The notes beneath the pieces were generated by a model. The model made no database searches, was not told the DNA's origin, and was given only the letters and a program-made list of their open reading frames with translations. From Clostridia bacterium (lineage in GTDB: Bacteria; Bacillota_A; Clostridia; Oscillospirales; Butyricicoccaceae): a stretch of DNA of 11,190 nucleotides. The stretch is from NCBI GenBank assembly GCA_017548175.1, contig JAFYMZ010000167.1:1-11190 (forward strand). The letters run 5' to 3'. Both the position numbers and the translations under genes were made by a program. Below, piece by piece: positions 7,219 through 11,190 of this stretch. Positions within the stretch are counted from its first letter, which is position 1, and every line of letters starts with the position of its first letter.

Positions 7219-8079
7219 TTACTCCACGTCTTTCTTAACATCTTCCAGACGTTCTTCCAGCATCCAGGGATTTTCCATAATGCGGCGGAACAGGCGGAAG
7301 GATTTGGCGTAATACAAACCGTCGCAAATACGCTCGTCGGCCACGATCTTCACATTCATCATTTTGGCAACGCGCAGCTCTTTGGTGTGCTTATCCACTA
7401 CAGGTTTGTATTCTTCTTTACCCATCGCAATAAACTGTCCCACAGTGCCAAAGTCATAGATGTGGTGATAGACGGCAGGGATGCCAAGCGATTTCATATG
7501 GGTAATAAATCCGCTGCAGTGGAAGGGGCTGACTTCCAGCAGAGCCTTCGGCACCATATTCCAACGATCCAACAGGCGCAGCACATTGACCACCAGCTTG
7601 ATGAGAATATGAGGAACTGCGGTGATGGCAGCCATCACGTCATCCTGTCCGTTGGCGGTGTCGCCGCCCTTATTGGCGTAAATTTCCTGATACAGACGAT
7701 CGCGAATCTCAAAAATGGTTTCGTGTCCGGTGAAATGCAGTTTGATATCGGTATCCACTTCAGTATCACGAAGAGACTTTTTCACCGCCATACAAATCGT
7801 AATATCATTGTTGGCATACAGGCGGCCGTTCATAACAAAGCGATTCATTGCGGGGCGCTGGGCATACAGGCGAACCATCGCAGCCACAAAGATATACAGA
7901 TAATTGATGTCAATGCCCTGCTCCTGCTTTTCCTTGATATAACGATCTAAATTTTCGCAATTGATATCGTCTTCAAAGAAAACCTGTGCATCGCTGCGGC
8001 GAGGCATAAAATAAGCCATGATCCGCTCATAGGGCTTTAGACTACGCAGATAACGGGCACCGGGTCTTTTCTTAAACAT
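7219..8079 (-). CDS. Stand-alone E2/chloramphenicol acetyltransferase-fold protein, catalytic His replaced
   Basis: The 286-residue product resembles the catalytic domain of 2-oxoacid dehydrogenase E2 acyltransferases and CAT. It has no lipoyl or subunit-binding domain, and no E1/E3 genes are nearby. Supporting blocks are SPFHCSGFITHM near 184-195, YHHIYDFGTVGQFIAMG at 204-220 and VADERICDGLYYAKSF near 246-261. The last block sits where E2 and CAT enzymes have HxxxDG (DHRxxDG). Here Glu249 (codon 7333-7335) replaces the His, while Asp253-Gly254 remain. Classical CoA acyl transfer is therefore doubtful, and binding, structural or different chemistry is possible. A GAGAGG stretch precedes the ATG closely. 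It starts 22 bp after the coiled-coil gene and is probably co-transcribed with it. Substrate unknown; an antibiotic-resistance role is not supported. Confidence 0.75.
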   Translation of the reverse strand: MFKKRPGARYLRSLKPYERIMAYFMPRRSDAQVFFEDDINCENLDRYIKEKQEQGIDINYLYIFVAAMVRLYAQRPAMNRFVMNGRLYANNDITICMAVKKSLRDTEVDTDIKLHFTGHETIFEIRDRLYQEIYANKGGDTANGQDDVMAAITAVPHILIKLVVNVLRLLDRWNMVPKALLEVSPFHCSGFITHMKSLGIPAVYHHIYDFGTVGQFIAMGKEEYKPVVDKHTKELRVAKMMNVKIVADERICDGLYYAKSFRLFRRIMENPWMLEERLEDVKKDVE

Positions 8080-8101
8080 AGAACCTCTCTCTTCCTACCT
8101 C

Positions 8102-9001
8102 TTATCGATTGCCGCGTACCATCCGGAGGATCTCCTCCAATGCGGCAGACTTCTTTTCCGGATCCTTACGGACAGGCTGCACCTTCACCGGCTGCGCAGG
8201 CTCTTCCGCGCGCAGGTTTACCAGTTTTTCCAAATAATCCAGCGCCTGATCCATCTGATGATTGATGGTCACCAGCAGATCTTGCCGACACTGCGCGTCG
8301 CCTTCCGGATGACGGCCGTTGCCCAGCACCGACAGCACCAGTGCATCATAACTGTCCCGCATCCGCTGCATCTCACGGCGCAAATATAGCAAATCTTCCT
8401 GCGCAGGCTGTGCAGCACAACTCTGCCGCGCAGTCATCACCGGATTTTCCGCCTGTTTCTGCAGCAGCGCAGTGTAGTTTCCCTGCAGTCGCTCATTCTC
8501 CGACTGTTGGAATGCCAGCGCATCCTGCAGTTCTTCCAACCGGCGCTGTCTGGCATCCAATTCGTTCTGCAGCGTAGCGCATCGGGTCTCCAGCGCCTGA
8601 TTTCGCACGCACTGAGCCTCCAGTGCCGCTTCCGCCTCCTGCAGTTTGGACAGGTTGCTTCGCAGTTCTTCGCACTCCGCCTTTACGGCAGCCAGTTCTT
8701 GCTCCAGCGCCTGCGCCCGGATGCGCGCCTCCGCGCCACGGTTTTCGGCACTGTCTGCCTCTCGCCGCAGAGCGGCATTATGCTCCTGCGCCTGCATCAG
8801 TTGGGTCTTCAGCATCGCCGCATCAGACTCTGCCATCTGCAGCTGCATCCGCAGTTCCTCTTCCATCGCCTGCATCTGCTGCAATTCCGTCTCACAGAAC
8901 CGCAGTTCTTCTTTTTGCTTGGCAGCAGAAGACTCAATATATGCGATTACGTCTTTTTTATGAAACCCTCCGAAAAGGGACTTTCGGAACAATTTTCCCA
9001 T
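8102..9001 (-). CDS. DivIVA-like coiled-coil protein
   Basis: The 299-residue protein has an N-terminus (FRKSLFGGFHKKDVIAYIE, residues 5-23) resembling the membrane-binding head of DivIVA/GpsB proteins, which have patterns like GY-x-x-x-DVD-x-Y. A long Glu/Gln/Ala/Leu-rich region of heptad-like periodicity spans about 25-190, then a less ordered stretch near 195-210. A second helical segment follows at about 212-262, then a Lys/Pro-rich tail ending in a short helix. No catalytic motif, signal peptide or membrane span is visible. By analogy such proteins mark curved membrane or cell poles and scaffold division, growth or chromosome-anchoring factors; that role is inference. GGGGG lies 8 nt before the ATG. 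It is first in a unit with the E2/CAT-like gene. Plain coiled-coil architecture makes distant homology uncertain. Confidence 0.7.
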   Translation of the reverse strand: MGKLFRKSLFGGFHKKDVIAYIESSAAKQKEELRFCETELQQMQAMEEELRMQLQMAESDAAMLKTQLMQAQEHNAALRREADSAENRGAEARIRAQALEQELAAVKAECEELRSNLSKLQEAEAALEAQCVRNQALETRCATLQNELDARQRRLEELQDALAFQQSENERLQGNYTALLQKQAENPVMTARQSCAAQPAQEDLLYLRREMQRMRDSYDALVLSVLGNGRHPEGDAQCRQDLLVTINHQMDQALDYLEKLVNLRAEEPAQPVKVQPVRKDPEKKSAALEEILRMVRGNR

Positions 9002-9031
9002 AGGAATTCCCCCGTTTCCACGGTTGTATAT

Positions 9032-9060
9032 TTAATATAGTATAGCACACCTTTTGTCAA
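9032..9060 (-). promoter_or_regulatory. Predicted promoter of the DivIVA-like/E2-like unit
   Basis: On the minus strand there is a perfect TTGACA (plus 9055-9060). Possible -10 boxes are TATTAA at 17 bp (9032-9037) or TATATT at 15 bp (9034-9039). An alternative is the TGC-extended TATACT at 9039-9044 with a weak -35. Which is used cannot be decided by eye. Confidence 0.6.
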
Positions 9061-9123
9061 AAAGAAACATTTTTTTGCACCCCGCCCGTGCAAACCGACT
9101 CGAAAATTCATATAAAATTATGA

Positions 9124-9152
9124 TTTACAAACAAGTGCCGATATGCTATAAT
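9124..9152 (+). promoter_or_regulatory. Predicted sigma-A promoter of tRNA-Arg
   Basis: TTTACA (9124-9129), a 17-bp spacer, then TATAAT (9147-9152) with a TGC extension. This near-consensus promoter begins 22 bp before the mature tRNA 5' end. Confidence 0.85.
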
Positions 9153-9174
9153 GTTTTTGTTCTGCAACGAATAC

Positions 9175-9251
9175 GCGCCCGTAGCTCAGTTGGATAGAGC
9201 GTTAGACTCCGACTCTAAAGGCCGCTGGTTCGACTCCAGTCGGGCGTACCA
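9175..9251 (+). tRNA. tRNA-Arg (anticodon CCG)
   Basis: A 77-nt cloverleaf with encoded CCA. The acceptor 9175-9181 pairs with 9241-9247. The D arm 9184-9187/9197-9200 encloses AGTTGGATA. The anticodon stem TTAGA/TCTAA (9202-9206/9214-9218) encloses the loop CTCCGAC with anticodon CCG at 9209-9211, which reads CGG. The T arm 9224-9228/9236-9240 has loop TTCGACT. Two wobble pairs are visible: G1-U72 at the acceptor terminus and G49-U65 in the T stem. It has its own promoter and terminator, so it is a single-tRNA transcription unit. Confidence 0.96.
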
Positions 9252-9253
9252 AG

Positions 9254-9286
9254 AAGCATCTGCTTGTCTCAAGCAGGTGCTTTTTT
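9254..9286 (+). terminator. Rho-independent terminator of tRNA-Arg
   Basis: A 13-bp hairpin with one G-U pair (9254-9266 with 9270-9282, loop TCT) is followed by T's through 9286, starting 2 nt after the CCA end. Confidence 0.9.
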
Positions 9287-9295
9287 GTTACAGGG

Positions 9296-9322
9296 AAAAC
9301 CCGGCGCAAGACTGCGCCGGGT
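9296..9322 (-). terminator. Rho-independent terminator of the Big_2/sortase-like gene
   Basis: A perfect 10-bp GC-rich inverted repeat, ACCCGGCGCA/TGCGCCGGGT (9299-9308 with 9313-9322), has four U's following on the minus strand (plus 9296-9299). It lies 23 bp beyond the stop of the leftward gene. Confidence 0.75.
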
Positions 9323-9345
9323 CACGAAAGAAGGATTCCGTATGA

Positions 9346-10827
9346 TCAACGTCCTGCAGAGCCGGACGCTCTTGCCTGTTCCACCGGCGCAAACTCCACG
9401 ATGGTAATGCTGCCTTTGGTATCGTTACAAGTATAATTTGCGATGATTCCCGTGGCCATTTCGTACTCCACGTGATTTTCATCAGCCAAGTAATATTTCT
9501 CGTTGTAGCCCAAGAATACACGGGTACAGACATATTTCTTCACGCCGTCGCCGGTGTCCAGATAGGCCACGGTGCCTACCTTGCACTGTTTGATGGCGGT
9601 AAAGCCCTGATAGTTATGGTCGCCGATCAGATGTCCGGCGCCCTTTTTCATATAAATCGCGCTATCCTTGGCATCTACGATGGCGTTATTCTCCTTCGCG
9701 CTTTCGGTGCTGGCATACACCGCCACATTTACATTCACATCGGGAATGCTCCAGCGACCCACCGCACCTTTATCCACGGATTTTTTCACACACTGTGCCG
9801 CTTTATGGCCCAGCATTTCGCAATAGGTGCAAGTCGGCTCTGTCGGCTGAGGGGGTTCTTCTTTGGTCACAGTCACAGTACACTGCGCCACAATGCCAAA
9901 CGCATTGGTGGCCGTAATGGTGGCAGTGCCGGCAGAAACCGCCTTCACTTCACCCTTTTTGCTGACCGTAGCAACCTTTTTATTGCTGGAAGACCACGTC
10001 ACCGTCGTACCCAAATCGGCCGACTCCGGCAGCACCTTTACCGTCAGCTTTTTGCTCTTTCCTACCAACAGAGACAGTTTTTTCTGCACGTTCAGTTCTT
10101 TTGTCAGTGTCTGTACCGAAACTGCCGTTTCTGCGGTGACCGTGCTGCCGTCCCGGTTGGTGACTGTGGTCTTGATCACACAGGTACCGTTGCCAACGGC
10201 CTGCACCGCACCGGTTTCATCTACGGTGGCCACGGCGATATCACTGGAACGGTATTCCACCGTTACCGTTTCTGCTACGCCCGGTTCCAGCACAAGGTCC
10301 ACAGTTCCGCTGTCTTTTTCACCGATGATCAAAGCGATGGATTCCTGCACCTGAATATGATGCGCACTGACCACCACTTCCGGGGTCTCTTCTACCGTTA
10401 CCGTACACACGGCCCAAGTACTTCCGTCAACAGCCTCCACGCGGATCTCTACCACGCCCGGCTGATGCACGGTGATCAAACCGGCTTGGTCCACCGTTGC
10501 CACACGCTCGTCAGAAGAACTCCACACCACCTGCTTGGTACAGGCAGCTGCATCACTGTCCTCCATCTCTTCGGTGCACAATACTTCCATCTGCAACCGG
10601 TGCTGCTCGCCTTCGGTCAATGCAATGGATTGATCTACCGCCAGCGCCCATTCTTCATGCTCCACTTCGCCGGCTGCAGGCAACGGCGGCTCGGTATACA
10701 CGGTCGGAGTTTCCTCGGGCATGCAATACACACCCACGACTGCTGCCGCAGCAATTGTGCCCAAAGCCAGCAATCCGGCCAGTGCGATCAGAATCGATTT
10801 TTTTGATTTTTTCTGCCGCCGCAGCAT
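9346..10827 (-). CDS. Membrane-anchored or secreted protein: three Big_2 domains, CCHC zinc-knuckle linker, sortase-like C-terminal domain
   Basis: The 493-residue protein is numbered from the ATG at 10827, chosen for AAAGGGGGAG 5 nt upstream; an in-frame ATG at 10863 lacks an RBS. A basic N-terminus (MLRRQKKSKK) and one hydrophobic segment (about 12-34) indicate a signal anchor or signal peptide. Three Big_2-like repeats follow, near 59-147, 154-239 and 244-321, with VTWSSS-ATV-G-V-A-GTATIT signatures. After a Pro-rich linker comes C-x2-C-x4-H-x4-C at 333-346. The C-terminal part (about 358-484) resembles sortases: IPDVNVNVAVY near 361, GDHNYQGF with His404, KVGTVAYL, and YTCN with Cys467. 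No Arg occupies the usual place after the Cys. No lipobox or LPxTG signal is visible. Probably an exported surface protein; sortase activity is unproven. Confidence 0.75.
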   Translation of the reverse strand: MLRRQKKSKKSILIALAGLLALGTIAAAAVVGVYCMPEETPTVYTEPPLPAAGEVEHEEWALAVDQSIALTEGEQHRLQMEVLCTEEMEDSDAAACTKQVVWSSSDERVATVDQAGLITVHQPGVVEIRVEAVDGSTWAVCTVTVEETPEVVVSAHHIQVQESIALIIGEKDSGTVDLVLEPGVAETVTVEYRSSDIAVATVDETGAVQAVGNGTCVIKTTVTNRDGSTVTAETAVSVQTLTKELNVQKKLSLLVGKSKKLTVKVLPESADLGTTVTWSSSNKKVATVSKKGEVKAVSAGTATITATNAFGIVAQCTVTVTKEEPPQPTEPTCTYCEMLGHKAAQCVKKSVDKGAVGRWSIPDVNVNVAVYASTESAKENNAIVDAKDSAIYMKKGAGHLIGDHNYQGFTAIKQCKVGTVAYLDTGDGVKKYVCTRVFLGYNEKYYLADENHVEYEMATGIIANYTCNDTKGSITIVEFAPVEQARASGSAGR

Positions 10828-10832
10828 ACAGT

Positions 10833-10842
10833 CTCCCCCTTT
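10833..10842 (-). promoter_or_regulatory. RBS that decides the start of the Big_2/sortase-like gene
   Basis: The minus strand reads AAAGGGGGAG five bases before ATG at 10827. The 12-codon upstream extension to 10863 would run through this box. Confidence 0.75.
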
Positions 10843-10863
10843 CCAGTTAATTCCAATTATCAT

Positions 10864-11190
10864 TCAACCTTATTTATCGCATTAATGCAATTGCTTTAAC
10901 TCACCAATTCACATAATACGCTATATCGATTACCATTATACACCATATTTGTTCATCTAATCCATAGACACAAGTCACAAAGCGTTGCGAATTTAACGCA
11001 TTAAATTGGTCAATTGCTACAAGATTGACATCATTTTATCAATTTTCTCATTATTTCCACTTCAAAATCCGTATTTTAATTACAAAACAATCCCATTGTA
11101 TTTGCTGTGCAAACACCCTTCGTATTTTCTATTGGTCATTTATCACAATCACCGTTACTGCAATTGGCACAAAATACAAAAGCACCCCAC
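10864..11190. other. AT-rich non-coding gap at the right edge
   Basis: No credible gene, RNA or mobile element was seen. On the minus strand TATAAT at 10935-10940 is a possible -10 for the leftward gene but lacks a clear -35. On the plus strand TTGACA at 11025-11030 with a poor -10 (CATTAT, 11049-11054) could point out of the window. Both are weak. Confidence 0.5.
10878..11018. repeat. Spaced direct repeat CGCATTAA...CAATTGCT upstream of the Big_2/sortase-like gene
   Basis: CGCATTAA at 10878-10885 is followed 2 nt later by CAATTGCT at 10888-10895. The same two octamers recur in order at 10997-11004 and 11011-11018, separated by 6 nt. Each includes small palindromes (GCATTAATGC and GCAATTGC in the first copy). 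They may be operator copies for the leftward gene, or a fortuitous AT-rich match. Confidence 0.45.

Noticed and set aside
7219..8079. Chloramphenicol resistance gene
   Set aside because: Only the fold is CAT-like; the catalytic His is absent and the context is chromosomal housekeeping.
9151..9345. Small open frame spanning the tRNA region
   Set aside because: It reads through the tRNA-Arg gene and its terminator; typical false ORF.
10687..10725. Possible lipoprotein Cys after the N-terminal hydrophobic segment of the Big_2 protein
   Set aside because: The residues before the Cys are G-V-Y, which does not fit a lipobox (small residue, usually G or A, at -1).
9472..10806. 444-codon plus-strand open frame antisense to the Big_2/sortase-like gene
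   Set aside because: The product is His/Arg-rich without recognisable domains, and the opposite strand has domain signatures, an RBS and a terminator.
1..11190. CRISPR array, insertion sequence, prophage or attachment-site signatures
   Set aside because: No regularly spaced repeats, transposase or integrase motifs, or terminal inverted repeats were seen; the single tRNA has no adjacent duplicated 3' end.

Overview
This window looks like a chromosomal segment of a Gram-positive, Clostridia-type Firmicute, most likely a gut Oscillospiraceae/Ruminococcaceae relative. That is inferred from gene content and style. Coding regions are moderately GC-rich and the gaps are AT-rich. Ribosome binding sites are strong (A)GGAGG or GGGGG type, and promoters are sigma-A-like with TGn-extended -10 boxes. 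There is a type III glutamine synthetase, a DivIVA-like coiled-coil protein and a secreted Big_2-repeat protein. No phage, transposon, CRISPR or toxin-antitoxin signature was seen, so most of the window is ordinary housekeeping chromosome.

Left part (1-3325): a leftward, 3'-truncated RodA/FtsW-family peptidoglycan polymerase gene is divergent from a rightward cluster tsaE-tsaB-rpiB-upp. The first three cluster genes overlap. They encode two factors for the t6A37 tRNA modification, ribose-5-phosphate isomerase B and uracil phosphoribosyltransferase. A strong hairpin/U-tract terminator closes the cluster. The two divergent units have separate promoters in the 904-1101 gap.

Middle (3326-7215): after an AT-rich gap with a good promoter comes a monocistronic DAACS-family acidic amino acid:cation symporter. 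It faces a convergent type III glutamine synthetase gene, with one terminator for each direction between them. Glutamate import plus glutamine synthesis is a plausible functional pairing, though the two genes are not co-transcribed.

Right-middle (7158-9060): a leftward two-gene unit encodes a DivIVA-like coiled-coil protein, then a stand-alone E2/CAT-fold protein whose expected catalytic His is Glu. Divergent from it is a tRNA-Arg(CCG) with its own consensus promoter and terminator.

Right end (9296-11190): a leftward gene encodes a membrane-anchored or secreted protein. In order it has a basic N-terminus and one hydrophobic segment, three Big_2-like domains, a Pro-rich linker with a perfect CCHC zinc-knuckle pattern, and a sortase-like C-terminal domain. 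That last domain keeps candidate His and Cys but seems to lack the usual Arg. Upstream is an AT-rich gap with a spaced direct repeat. The Big_2/zinc-knuckle/sortase-like protein and the E2-like protein are the least conventional items here. I do not see convincing evidence of a multi-gene novel defence or metabolic system.
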